DNA from: Sphingomonas sanguinis
Lineage (GTDB): Bacteria; Pseudomonadota; Alphaproteobacteria; Sphingomonadales; Sphingomonadaceae
Assembly: GCF_001476905.1 (NCBI RefSeq)
Contig: NZ_LDTE01000124.1
Coordinates: 1 to 61,706, forward strand
Reading direction: 5' to 3'
Length of the DNA stretch: 61,706 nt
Positions 9,301 to 16,266 of this stretch are shown in pieces. The translations under genes and the position numbers were made by a program. The number at the start of each line of letters is the position of its first letter. Positions within the stretch are counted from its first letter, which is position 1. The notes below the pieces were generated by a model that did not search any database, was not told the DNA's origin, and saw only the letters and a program-made list of their open reading frames with translations.

Positions 9301-9560
9301 GTCAGGGCAAGGGCGCCAAGTCGAACTTCCTGATCCGGCGGCTGCAGAAGCTGCACTTCATCTTCAATGTGCGGATCAAGGCGCCCTTCCGCGGCCTGCT
9401 CGACTCGGCGCAGTCCTTCTACGACCCGCGCCGCCTGATCCAGCGTAACCTGCCCGCGTTGCTCGAGGAGCAGAACAAGCGCGCCGCCCCGCCCGCCAAC
9501 ACGCCCGTCAAACCCGCCACCACTCCTATTCAGCCTGCCGCAAGCGAGACCGTGCCATGA
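6339..9560 (+). CDS. ydbH: YdbH-type intermembrane lipid-transport protein (AsmA-like)
   Basis: This very long protein (about 1073 residues) has a single N-terminal transmembrane helix (about residues 36-53) followed by a beta-rich, glycine-studded periplasmic region, the AsmA-like groove architecture of the YdbH family. The identification rests on the C-terminal YdbH domain and on the downstream ynbE and ydbL genes, the same order as in E. coli. In E. coli YdbH acts redundantly with TamB and YhdP in maintaining outer-membrane lipid balance. The ATG at 6339 is the first after the divergent radC start; its ribosome site is poor, so the first few codons are uncertain. The stop overlaps ynbE by 4 bases. 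Confidence 0.85.
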   Translation: MTLGKDGRRTIGVEGANEEAETRKSPVRRFRRLQRILIAVALILLVALVALWIDRKSLAGGAIDRELARRGVPARYTISDLGFGRQRLTNVVIGDPRQPDLVADWLETRTRIGLSGPMVTGVRAGKVRLHGRLIEGQISLGALDKLMGPSSGKPFALPALDVDVRDGGIRLETPHGVVGLSLTGRGVLSDGFSGRLGVVAPRLAIGNCVMTGLAAPLRVRVVRERPSLSGPVRLAGLRCGAVTARDLAARVDVTLQPALDQWRGQAVLEGGALRHPVAATAALSGRLDFTGNAAATSGRLDLTARGVTTRQWRADRVGIAGRYLVGQAMRFDGHVRMGGAQVAPAILAQVNGWSRATAGTPVGPVADAVLRAVERSGRGFAADLKLALDRETGARGQGLSIRVPSLTLASNSGGRVALGGGDGLIYDSRGIRVDTALAMGGGGLPAIRATLKQAGPREPMRGTATMARYAAGGAALALDRVVFSAAGNGTTEVTTRLSLSGPISGGRIDGLVLPIAARWDGGRRLAINPTCQPLAIDRLALSGLRLARVAVRACPLDGALVRLDGMRIGGGVQLGATSLTGMIGSSPLRLSAGTTRFALADRSFALTEVKSLIGRPESPTRIDAATLTGRVTSQGIAGQFTGGAGQVGQVPLLLGEAAGDWRLAGGVLNLTGALQVRDARADSPRFLPMAARDVTLTLAGSRIDAKGTLFEPTKNVKVADVTITHALDKGAGDADLSVPGITFTKEFQPELLTPVTKGVIEDVRGPISGTGRIVWDASGVRSTGQFGTEGIDLAAALGPVSGIAGTIHFTDLLALESAPGQVATVKTINPGIQVTNGVIRYQTLSGARVKVESGRWPFAGGQLTLDPTLLDFSQPVERRMTFHVEGAAADQFLLQFDFQNLNATGVFDGTLPMIFDERGGRIEGGRLVVRQGGGSIAYLGELSQKDLGIWGNLAFGALRSLNYRSLRIDMNGPLAGEMVTDVRFAGISQGKGAKSNFLIRRLQKLHFIFNVRIKAPFRGLLDSAQSFYDPRRLIQRNLPALLEEQNKRAAPPANTPVKPATTPIQPAASETVP

Positions 9561-9778
9561 CCGTAACAGGATTGAAAATGCTGGTAAGGATGCCGATCTT
9601 GGATGCGACACGATGGATGCCGGTCGCGCTGACCCTGATGAGCGGAGGATGCGTCAACATCTCCGCGCCGGAAAAGCCGATCGAGATCAATCTGAACATC
9701 AATGTGACGCAGGAAGTGGTATATCGCCTGGATGGCGAGGCCAAATCGCTGATCCAGCAGAATCCGGGGATATTCTGA
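9557..9778 (+). CDS. ynbE: YnbE-like outer-membrane lipoprotein
   Basis: This 73-residue protein has a hydrophobic N-terminal signal ending in MSGGC (Cys32), an imperfect but plausible lipobox. A conserved YnbE stretch follows (PEKPIEINLNINVTQEVVYR). In E. coli, YnbE is an outer-membrane lipoprotein whose beta strands stack on the end of YdbH to complete the intermembrane bridge. The ATG at 9557 overlaps the ydbH stop as ATGA. An internal ATG at 9617 would give a shorter, more standard signal. The TGA overlaps the next ATG by one base, so three genes are translationally coupled. Confidence 0.87.
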   Translation: MTVTGLKMLVRMPILDATRWMPVALTLMSGGCVNISAPEKPIEINLNINVTQEVVYRLDGEAKSLIQQNPGIF

Positions 9779-10158
9779 TGAAGACGAAGACGATCATCCT
9801 GACGCTGGGGGCGGTGGCGCTGCTGGGCGTGTCGGGCATGGCGATGGCGCAGCGCGATCCGGCCTATGCGGCGGCGCGCGCCGAGGGTCTGGTGGGTGAG
9901 CAGCCCGACGGCTATCTGGGCATTGTCGGTGCCGCGACCCCTGCGCTGCGCACGCTGGTCAACAGCATCAACATCCAGCGCAAGGCCGCCTATACGCAGA
10001 AGGCGCAGGCGAGTGGTGCAACGGTGGAGCAGATGGCCTTTACCAGCGGCTGCAACCTGATCGCGCAGACCGCGAGCGGCGAGAAGTACAAGACGCCCGA
10101 AGGCGTATGGAAGACCCGCACCGGCGCCGCACCGGAGCGTGCCTCGGCCTGCGTGTAA
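9778..10158 (+). CDS. ydbL: YdbL family periplasmic protein (DUF1318)
   Basis: This 126-residue protein has a cleavable signal peptide (hydrophobic residues 6-24, ending AMAQ) followed by the DUF1318/YdbL domain with GLVGEQPDGYLG and a conserved RK.AY...A. In E. coli YdbL is thought to control YnbE multimerisation in the periplasm. It shares one base with the ynbE stop (TGATG), so it completes the operon. The next sequence is the repeat at 10165-10326, which probably marks the end of the transcription unit. Length is typical. Confidence 0.87.
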   Translation: MKTKTIILTLGAVALLGVSGMAMAQRDPAYAAARAEGLVGEQPDGYLGIVGAATPALRTLVNSINIQRKAAYTQKAQASGATVEQMAFTSGCNLIAQTASGEKYKTPEGVWKTRTGAAPERASACV

Positions 10159-10164
10159 TCCCTC

Positions 10165-10326
10165 TTCCTCCCCTCCCGCAGGCGGGAGGGGCTGGGGGAG
10201 GGGAGTCCGGTCGCGATCGAATGCGCGGTGTGAGGAGTGGGCTAAGCTCCGGCGACCAACAGGCAGTATCACTCGCGGAAAGCGCCAGCCCTCCCCCGAC
10301 CCCTCCCGCCTGCGGGAGGGGAGAAG
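10165..10326. repeat. Long inverted-repeat element, variant of the intergenic hairpin family
   Basis: The ends are 22-base exact reverse complements of each other (10170-10191 and 10300-10321). Each end is itself a near-palindrome, with CCTCCCGC facing GCGGGAGG. A second pair lies just inside (GGGGGAGGG near 10194 against CCCTCCCCC near 10289). The interior of about 95 bases has no gene. It resembles the three elements at 13741, 24795 and 38617 in plan, though not in exact sequence. It lies after ydbL and before the ATP synthase operon. The rest of the gap to 10511 holds only a possible promoter. Confidence 0.8.
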
Positions 10327-10405
10327 AATAGGAGATAGGGACGCCATCCTGTCACTCCCCGGACACAACCCTTAACACATCTGTCACAACCTGACCCCCA
10401 AGCGG

Positions 10406-10434
10406 TTGACTTGGGAAGACACGCTTTCTAAACG
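10406..10434 (+). promoter_or_regulatory. Possible promoter of the F0 ATP synthase operon
   Basis: A TTGACT at 10406-10411 is followed after 17 bases by TAAACG at 10429-10434. This is a good -35 box with a weak -10 box, about 75 bases before the atpI start. The position fits, but -10 agreement is only about half of consensus. Confidence 0.3.
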
Positions 10435-10511
10435 GGCCTCGCCTTGGCGGGGTCGCTCGCCGTTCGCGCGCATTCTCCCCTTCGGTGACGAAATCAGGTG
10501 AGGGTGGCTGC

Positions 10512-10829
10512 GTGGCGGAGAAGGAACCCGGACAGGACTTTGGCGATGCGGACGATCCGCGTCTGGCCGCGCTGGATCAGCGATTGGCTCAGGCGAAAGC
10601 GGAAGGCGCAGCGCGGCAGGGGGTGAAGGTGGACGCCGACAGGGGTTATTCCCAGGGCAGCCGCGTGATCTCCGCGCTGATCGGAAGTCTTGTCGGCAGT
10701 GCGTTGATCGGCTGGCTCTTCGACCGCTGGTTCGGCACCGCACCCTGGGCCCTGATCGTGATGCTGTTCCTGGGGATCGGTGTGGCGTTCAGGCAGATCA
10801 TTCGGATTTCTGGTGAGCGCCCGGAGTAA
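10512..10829 (+). CDS. atpI: AtpI/gene 1 family ATP synthase accessory protein
   Basis: This protein of about 105 residues has two transmembrane helices (SRVISALIGSLVGSALIGWL and APWALIVMLFLGIGVAF) and a hydrophilic N-terminus. It belongs to the AtpI/ATPase gene 1 family, which helps assemble the c-ring and may aid Mg2+ supply. I chose the GTG at 10512 because AGGTGAGGG lies about 7 bases upstream; an in-frame GTG at 10485 is an alternative. It leads the F0 operon, as is usual in alphaproteobacteria. Confidence 0.85.
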   Translation: MAEKEPGQDFGDADDPRLAALDQRLAQAKAEGAARQGVKVDADRGYSQGSRVISALIGSLVGSALIGWLFDRWFGTAPWALIVMLFLGIGVAFRQIIRISGERPE

Positions 10830-10862
10830 CCGGGCGTTCGTCATATGTGGGAACGAAGCAGC

Positions 10863-11654
10863 GTGGCGGCAGAATCGGGCGGCAAGATTGATCCGATGCA
10901 CCAGTTCCTGATCGAGCCGGTGCTCGGTCAGCACTGGGTGGTCGGCGGCTACGACCTTTCCTTCACCAATTCCGCTCTGTGGATGGTGGCGACGCTGGTC
11001 GCGCTGTGGGTGTTCATGATCGGCGGCATGAAGCGCGATCTGGTCCCCGGGCGCTGGCAGGCGGCGGTCGAGGGCTTTACCGGTTTCGTGAATTCGATGC
11101 TGACCTCGAATATCGGGCCGGAAGGCAAGCGCTTCCTGCCCTACGTCTTCTCGCTGTTCATGTTCATCCTGTTCGCCAACGTGCTGGGCCTGCTGCCCTT
11201 CGGCGTGATCAAGGGTGTCCACCCCTTCACCGTGACCAGCCATGTGACCGTGACCGGCGTGCTCGCGCTGATCTCGTTCGCGATCGTGCTGATCGTCGGC
11301 TTCGGCCGCCACGGCTTCCACTTCTTCGCGCTGTTCGTGCCGCACGGCACGCCCAAGCTGATGATTCCGCTGATCTTCGTCGTCGAGCTGATGAGCTTCC
11401 TGGTGCGCCCCTTCTCGCTGGGTCTGCGACTGTTCGTCGCGATGACCGCGGGGCACATCCTGCTGAAGGTGCTCGCCGCCTTCGTCATCAACGGCATCAA
11501 CATGGGCCCCGGCTATGCCGCGCTCATCACCCTGCCGAGCTTCCTGCTGATGATCGGCATCACGCTTCTCGAACTGCTGGTCGCCGCGATCCAGGCCTAT
11601 GTCTTCGCGCTGCTGACCTCGGTCTATCTGAACGACGCCGTCAACCTGCACTGA
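10863..11654 (+). CDS. atpB: F0 ATP synthase subunit a
   Basis: This protein of about 263 residues has five or six hydrophobic helices and is the stator subunit forming the two proton half-channels. The essential helix is visible as MSFLVRPFSLGLRLFVAMTA, containing the conserved arginine, with a conserved GP.YA..I segment further on. The GTG at 10863 gives an N-terminus AAESGGKIDPMHQF that fits sphingomonad homologues; an ATG at 10845 adds six residues but has no ribosome site. It lies between atpI and atpE in the standard order. Confidence 0.95.
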   Translation: MAAESGGKIDPMHQFLIEPVLGQHWVVGGYDLSFTNSALWMVATLVALWVFMIGGMKRDLVPGRWQAAVEGFTGFVNSMLTSNIGPEGKRFLPYVFSLFMFILFANVLGLLPFGVIKGVHPFTVTSHVTVTGVLALISFAIVLIVGFGRHGFHFFALFVPHGTPKLMIPLIFVVELMSFLVRPFSLGLRLFVAMTAGHILLKVLAAFVINGINMGPGYAALITLPSFLLMIGITLLELLVAAIQAYVFALLTSVYLNDAVNLH

Positions 11655-11735
11655 TCCGGTACGGCCAGATCGGGCAGGCGGGCGCGCCGCCGACTTGAAT
11701 ACCCAAACGACCCTTTTTGAACTGGAGTGATTGAA

Positions 11736-11963
11736 ATGGACGCAGAAGCCGCGAAGCTGATCGGTGCCGGTCTGGCCGCTATCGGCATGGGCATCGCCTC
11801 GCTCGGCGTGGGCAACGTGTTCGCCAAGTTCCTCGAAGGCGCGCTGCGCAATCCGGGCGCGGCGGACAGCCAGCAGGGCCGCCTCTTCATCGGTTTCGCC
11901 GGTGCCGAGCTTCTGGGCCTGCTCGCCTTCGTGACGATGATCATCCTGGTGTTCGTCGCCTAA
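11736..11963 (+). CDS. atpE: F0 ATP synthase subunit c
   Basis: This 75-residue hairpin protein forms the proton-translocating ring. Two glycine-rich helices flank the polar loop RNPG. The second helix carries the conserved carboxylate in FAGAELLGLLAF. The ATG at 11736 has a good GGAGTGA site; an in-frame GTG at 11727 is less likely. Length and motif spacing are standard. It is the third gene in the F0 operon and, as usual, the smallest. Confidence 0.97.
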   Translation: MDAEAAKLIGAGLAAIGMGIASLGVGNVFAKFLEGALRNPGAADSQQGRLFIGFAGAELLGLLAFVTMIILVFVA

Positions 11964-12026
11964 TCATTCGGATCGGCCGGGCGTGTCGCTGACGATGCGC
12001 CCGGTTGATATGGCAACGAGGACTCC

Positions 12027-12521
12027 ATGCCCCAGATAGCACAGATCAGTGCGACCTATGCGTCGCAGATCTTCTGGCTCCTGATCACGTTCGGCCTGCT
12101 GTATTTTGTGGTCGGTCGTGGGATGGTGCCCAAGATTCAGGCGACCGTCGACGCTCGCGAAGGCCGTATCGCCGGCGATCTGGCGGCGGCGGAGGCCGCA
12201 CGTGCCGAGGCCGATCGGGTCGAGGCGGCATGGCGCTCCGAAATGGACGCCGCCCGTGTCGCCGCGATGGCCGAAACCAACGCTGCCAAGGCGCGGGCCA
12301 CCCACGCCTTCGAGGCGCAGGTCAAGGCGGCGGATGCCGACCTGGCCGAACGCCTGGGTCATCATGACCTGGCGATCGCCAATGCCAAGGTCGAGGCCAT
12401 GGCCAATCTTCAGACCGTGGCGGCCGAGGCCGCACGCGATCTCGTCGCCAAGCTGTCCGGCGTCCAGGTGGGCGAGGATGCTGCGGCGGATGCGGTGCGA
12501 AAGGTGAGCGCGCATGGCTAA
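12027..12521 (+). CDS. atpG: F0 ATP synthase subunit b' (peripheral stalk)
   Basis: This 164-residue protein has one N-terminal transmembrane helix (about residues 14-31, QIFWLLITFGLLYFVVGRG) and a long alanine-rich coiled coil. It is one of two diverged b-type subunits (b and b') that form a heterodimeric stalk in alphaproteobacteria and chloroplasts. It precedes the b subunit gene and overlaps it by 8 bases. The b' gene is often called atpG, or atpF2 in some annotations. Confidence 0.92.
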   Translation: MPQIAQISATYASQIFWLLITFGLLYFVVGRGMVPKIQATVDAREGRIAGDLAAAEAARAEADRVEAAWRSEMDAARVAAMAETNAAKARATHAFEAQVKAADADLAERLGHHDLAIANAKVEAMANLQTVAAEAARDLVAKLSGVQVGEDAAADAVRKVSAHG

Positions 12522-13176
12522 TCATTCCGCAAACGGCGCTGCGGCCAGTGCCGATGCGCTGGTCGCGCAGAACCTGGCCGACGCCGCGTCGGCCGAGGGC
12601 ATGACGCAGAAGCCGATTCGCGAAGGTGATGGCCTGACCGGTAACACGGTCGCCGCCGCCGAAGCCGAGCATCACGCCGCCAGCCCGACCGCACTGGGTT
12701 TCGATTCGACCGGCTGGGTGGCGCTCGCCGCTCTGGTCGTGCTGATCGGCATGCTGGTGAAGAAGGTTCCGTCGATGATCGGTCGTTCACTCGACCAGAA
12801 GATTGCCGGTATCCGCGCCCAGCTCGACGAAGCCAACAAGCTGCGTCAAGAAGCCGAAGCGCTGAAGGCCGAATATGAGGCCAAGGCGAAGGCCGCCCAT
12901 GCCGATGCCGAGGCGATGCGCGCCCAGGCCCAGCATGAAGCGGGTCAGCTGCTCAGCAAGGCCAAGGCCGATGCCGAGGCGCTGATGGAGCGTCGCGCCA
13001 AGATGGCCGAGGACAAGATCGCTGCCGCCGAGCGTGCTGCGCTGGCCGAGGTTCGTGCCCGTGCCGCCGAGGCTGCCGCCAAGGCCGCCGGTCTGCTGAT
13101 CGCCGAGCATCATTCGGCCGATGCGGACCGCGCGATGATCGACCGCACCATTTCGGGGCTCGGTCGCCCGAACTGA
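12514..13176 (+). CDS. atpF: F0 ATP synthase subunit b (peripheral stalk)
   Basis: This 220-residue subunit is longer than the typical 160 because of an N-terminal hydrophilic extension of about 65 residues rich in Ala, Asp and His. One membrane helix follows (WVALAALVVLIGMLVKKVP), then a charged Ala/Glu/Lys coiled coil. It pairs with b' to connect F0 to F1. The ATG overlaps the b' gene by 8 bases. It closes the F0 operon, as shown by the hairpin 24 bases after its stop. Confidence 0.93.
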   Translation: MANHSANGAAASADALVAQNLADAASAEGMTQKPIREGDGLTGNTVAAAEAEHHAASPTALGFDSTGWVALAALVVLIGMLVKKVPSMIGRSLDQKIAGIRAQLDEANKLRQEAEALKAEYEAKAKAAHADAEAMRAQAQHEAGQLLSKAKADAEALMERRAKMAEDKIAAAERAALAEVRARAAEAAAKAAGLLIAEHHSADADRAMIDRTISGLGRPN

Positions 13177-13199
13177 TCGGCCTTAGGGGCGGAGACAGG

Positions 13200-13229
13200 A
13201 CCGCGCTTCGGGTTGGCCCGAGGCGCGGT
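13200..13229 (+). terminator. Hairpin terminator after the F0 operon
   Basis: A 13-pair stem runs from ACCGCGCTTCGGG to CCCGAGGCGCGGT with one T-G pair and a TTGG loop. The run of T after it is weak (TCGGTCGTTTCT), so this is a probable rather than classic intrinsic terminator. Confidence 0.6.
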
Positions 13230-13323
13230 TCGGTCGTTTCTGGGTTCTCCCCGAGCTTGACTTGGGGAGGGGGACTTCCGGGCAAAGCTCGGCGGTGGAG
13301 GGGGCGAACCCCACAACAAATAT

Positions 13324-13379
13324 CCCCGTCACGAGCGGGGCCGCATCGCCGTCTCTTTCGGGTTTCCGGCGACGATGCC
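13324..13379 (+). promoter_or_regulatory. Candidate guanidine-II (mini-ykkC) riboswitch
   Basis: Two small hairpins both present an ACGA loop, the hallmark of the guanidine-II class. The first is 13324-13340 (CCCCG and CGGGG arms, one bulged T, then C-ACGA-G). The second is 13368-13379 (GGCG, ACGA, TGCC). They are 27 bases apart, and the second ends 35 bases before the ATG of a Gdx/SugE-like exporter, which is the usual target of this riboswitch class. The bulge in hairpin 1 and the short stem of hairpin 2 are imperfections. The call is an inference from motif plus context. Confidence 0.42.
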
Positions 13380-13414
13380 CATATCGCCGAGCCCGTGACA
13401 AAGGAGACGCTCCG

Positions 13415-13735
13415 ATGGCATGGGTCATTCTGGGCATTGCCGTGATTACCGAGATTTGCTGGGCGCTCAGCCTGAAATGGGCGGCGACCGTCGCCACCTG
13501 GCAGGCATCGAGCGTGCCGATCATCCTCAGCTTCGTGAATATGGGCCTGCTCGCGCTCGCCATGCGCGGGCTTCCGGCGGGCACGGCCTATGCGGTGTGG
13601 ACCGGGCTCGGCGCGGTCGGCGTGGTGATCGGCGGGGCCATCGTCTTCGGTGACAAGATCGCGCCGATCCAGGCGGGCTTCATGGTCCTGACCGTGATCG
13701 GCGTGATGGGCACGAAGCTGTTTGCGCAGGGCTAA
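13415..13735 (+). CDS. SMR family transporter, Gdx/SugE (guanidinium exporter) subtype
   Basis: This 106-residue protein has four transmembrane helices and belongs to the small multidrug resistance family. Positions characteristic of the Gdx branch are present: E13 (the central proton/substrate carboxylate), W16, and Y59 and W62 within GTAYAVWTGLGAVG. Gdx proteins export guanidinium as antiparallel dimers. The ATG at 13415 has an AAGGAGACG site; the in-frame upstream extension is not coding-like. Position 42 is Asn, where the studied Gdx has Ser. The two-hairpin leader supports a guanidine role, but a quaternary-ammonium role cannot be ruled out. Confidence 0.88.
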   Translation: MAWVILGIAVITEICWALSLKWAATVATWQASSVPIILSFVNMGLLALAMRGLPAGTAYAVWTGLGAVGVVIGGAIVFGDKIAPIQAGFMVLTVIGVMGTKLFAQG

Positions 13736-13740
13736 GCTCA

Positions 13741-13856
13741 ATTCCTCCCCTGCAAGGGGAGGTGGCAGCCCGAAGGGCTGACGGAGGGGTATCACCTTCA
13801 GCGGTTACACCCCTCCACCAGCTTCGCTGGTCCCCCTCCCCTTGCAGGGGAGGAAT
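13741..13856. repeat. 116-bp intergenic element with 22-bp perfect inverted ends (type copy)
   Basis: The 22 bases at 13741-13762 are the exact reverse complement of 13835-13856, and each end folds on itself (CCTCCCC against GGGGAGG). Inside are two short hairpins, AGCCC-gaa-GGGCT and ACCAGC-ttc-GCTGGT. These flank a central stem GGAGGGGT/ACCCCTCC, so the whole folds as a cloverleaf. It starts 6 bases after the exporter stop. Related copies occur at 24795 and 38617. No ORF of its own is evident. Confidence 0.9.
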
Positions 13857-13967
13857 TATCCCTGCGTCCTCTGCGCGCGAAAAACCTTCGCGTCCTCGCG
13901 ACTTCGCGTGAACCAAAGCCGTCGCGCAGGGTAGCGATCCGCCCCCCGCGACCCTAAATCGCACCCA

Positions 13968-15887
13968 ATGTCCGAGCCTCCCGTCGACCGCTTCAACGAA
14001 GAGAAATCCACCTTCACCCTGCGCGGGGCCGATGCGCCCGATCTGAAGGCGGGGGTGGCGGCGATCCGCAACGTGCTGGCGACGCTGCCGCTGCGGCCCG
14101 GCGTCTACCGGATGCAGGATGCGCGCGGCGACGTCCTCTATATCGGCAAGGCGCGCGCGCTGAAGAACCGCGTCGCCAACTACACCCAGGTCGATCGCCT
14201 GCCCAAGCGGCTCCAGCGGATGGTGTCGCAGACCCGGTCGATGACCATCGTCACGACCAACAACGAGGCCGAGGCGCTGCTGCTCGAAGCGCAGCTCATC
14301 AAGCGCTACCGCCCGGCGTTCAACGTCCTGCTGCGCGACGACAAGAGTTTTCCCTTCATTCTGCTGCGCAACGACCATGACTTTCCGCGCATCCAGAAGC
14401 ATCGCGGCGCCAGGCGCGCGGTCGGCAATTATTACGGCCCCTTCGCCAGCGCGGGCAGCGTCAACAACACGCTGAACGCGCTGCAAAAGCTGTTCCTGCT
14501 CCGCTCCTGCACCGACAGCTTCTTCAAGGGGCGCGACCGGCCGTGCCTGCTCTATCAGATCAAGCGCTGCTCGGCGCCCTGCGTCGGCCGAATCGACGAG
14601 GCCGCCTATGCCGAGCTGGTCGCCGATGCGAAGAACTTCCTCGGCGGCAAGTCGACCCAGGTCCAGGCCAAGCTCGGCGCGCAGATGCAGGCCGCCGCCG
14701 AAGCGATGGACTTCGAACTGGCCGCGATCCTGCGCGATCGGTTGAAGGCGCTGACCTTCATCCAGGGGACGCAGGCGATCAATGCGGAAGGGGTGGGTGA
14801 CGCCGACATCTTCGCGCTGGCCAATCGCGAGGGGGTGATGGGCATCCAGGCCTTTTTCATTCGCGGCGGCCAGAATTGGGGGCATCGCAGCTTTTTCCCC
14901 GCGCACACCAACGACGTGCCCGAGGAGGAGGTGCTGACCAGCTTCCTCACCCAATTCTACGAGGAAGTGCCGCCCGCCAAGACCATCCTGCTCGACCGCG
15001 ACCTACCCGAAGGCGAGCTTCTGACCGAGGCGCTGGGCGAGCGGGCCGGGTATAAGGTACAGCTCACCGTGCCGCAGCGCGGCGACCGCCGCCGCCTGCT
15101 CGACCAGGCCAAGCGCAACGCGGTCGAGGCGCTCGACCGGCGGCTGGCCGAGTCGACCACCCAGGCCAAGCTGCTGCGCGAGGTCGCCGATTTCTTCGAC
15201 CTGTCCGAACCGCCGCAGCGGATCGAGGTGTACGACAACAGCCATATCCAGGGCACCAACGCGCTCGGCGCGATGGTCGTGGCGGGGCCCGAGGGTTTCC
15301 AGAAGGGCCAGTATCGCAAGTTCAACATCAAGGGGAACGAGGCGGCGACCAACGACGATTTCGGCATGATGCGCGAAGTCTTCCGCCGCCGCTTCGCCCG
15401 CCAGTTGGAGGAGAATCCGGATCGCGACGACGCGACCTGGCCCGACCTGGTGCTCATCGACGGCGGGCGCGGCCAGCTCAATGCGGCCAAGGCGGTGCTG
15501 GAGGATCTGGGCATCGAGGATGTCTGCCTGGTCGGCGTCGCCAAGGGCCCGCATCACGGCCGCGAAGGGCGCGAAGTCTTTCACATGATGGACGGCAGCG
15601 AACGGATGCTCCCGGTCAACGCGCCGCTGCTCTTCTACCTCCAGCGGCTACGCGACGAGGTCCACCGCTTTGTGATCGGCGCCCACCGCGACAAGCGCGC
15701 CAAGGCCATGGGCGCGAGCCCGCTCGACGAAGTGCCCGGCATCGGCCCGGCGCGGAAGAAGGCGCTGTTGATGCACTTCGGCACGGGGCGGGCGGTGCGC
15801 AATGCCAGCCTGGAGGATTTGCAGAAGGCGCCTGGGGTCAGCCAGGCGGTCGCGCAACAGGTGTACGACTTTTATCATAGCCGGTGA
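13968..15887 (+). CDS. uvrC: Excinuclease ABC subunit C
   Basis: This 639-residue protein makes both incisions in nucleotide excision repair. It has an N-terminal GIY-YIG nuclease (PGVYRMQDARGDVLYIGKA), a cysteine-bearing linker (LLYQIKRCSAPCVGRI), a UvrB-binding UVR stretch near residues 235-270, the RNase H-like endonuclease with ..IEVYDNSHIQG and DLVLIDGG.GQL, and a C-terminal helix-hairpin-helix pair (VPGIGPARKKALL). All domains are intact and length is normal. The ATG at 13968 gives a short leader before the nuclease. It stands alone, 111 bases after the repeat element. Confidence 0.98.
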   Translation: MSEPPVDRFNEEKSTFTLRGADAPDLKAGVAAIRNVLATLPLRPGVYRMQDARGDVLYIGKARALKNRVANYTQVDRLPKRLQRMVSQTRSMTIVTTNNEAEALLLEAQLIKRYRPAFNVLLRDDKSFPFILLRNDHDFPRIQKHRGARRAVGNYYGPFASAGSVNNTLNALQKLFLLRSCTDSFFKGRDRPCLLYQIKRCSAPCVGRIDEAAYAELVADAKNFLGGKSTQVQAKLGAQMQAAAEAMDFELAAILRDRLKALTFIQGTQAINAEGVGDADIFALANREGVMGIQAFFIRGGQNWGHRSFFPAHTNDVPEEEVLTSFLTQFYEEVPPAKTILLDRDLPEGELLTEALGERAGYKVQLTVPQRGDRRRLLDQAKRNAVEALDRRLAESTTQAKLLREVADFFDLSEPPQRIEVYDNSHIQGTNALGAMVVAGPEGFQKGQYRKFNIKGNEAATNDDFGMMREVFRRRFARQLEENPDRDDATWPDLVLIDGGRGQLNAAKAVLEDLGIEDVCLVGVAKGPHHGREGREVFHMMDGSERMLPVNAPLLFYLQRLRDEVHRFVIGAHRDKRAKAMGASPLDEVPGIGPARKKALLMHFGTGRAVRNASLEDLQKAPGVSQAVAQQVYDFYHSR

Positions 15888-15906
15888 GGGCGCGCCTGCT
15901 ACTGAA

Positions 15907-16266
15907 TTAAAACCGCTTCGTGAACTGGCTTTGTCCAACGATACCAGCGCCACGCATGGTGACGATATAGGCATGACCGGCGATAAGCTTGGCAGGCTGT
16001 CCGCTTGCGACGAAACCTACCGGAACCTCACCATATCGAAATTCGGAGCGGCATTTCGCTCCGGCGGGCGCGCCGATCGACCATAACGGGTTTAACTGGT
16101 CATCCGATTTGTAGATTGCGACGTCGTCAATGCAACTAGACTTGTTACCCCTGCTTGCCTTGAATGTCAGCGAGGTTGGCGATTCCGATATAGCGATGTC
16201 CATTTCTCTTTTGCAGCCGGACGCCATGATGAGCAAGGCGATGCAGCCGGCAACTTTATAGCCCAT
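15907..16266 (-). CDS. Unrecognised small lipoprotein
   Basis: This 119-residue product has a lipoprotein signal (VAGCIALLIMASGC, lipobox ASGC) and then a beta-rich polar domain with two further cysteines (SSCIDDV and AKCRSEF) that might form a disulphide. The ATG at 16266 has GGGAG 8 bases upstream; a GTG six bases earlier is an alternative. The start lies inside the 3' end of the zincin gene (11-base overlap), so the two are coupled. Codon use is less GC-biased than in neighbours. I do not recognise a family. Because it is exported and its partner is a peptidase-like protein, an inhibitor or binding role is possible but unproven. Confidence 0.7.
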   Translation of the reverse strand: MGYKVAGCIALLIMASGCKREMDIAISESPTSLTFKASRGNKSSCIDDVAIYKSDDQLNPLWSIGAPAGAKCRSEFRYGEVPVGFVASGQPAKLIAGHAYIVTMRGAGIVGQSQFTKRF

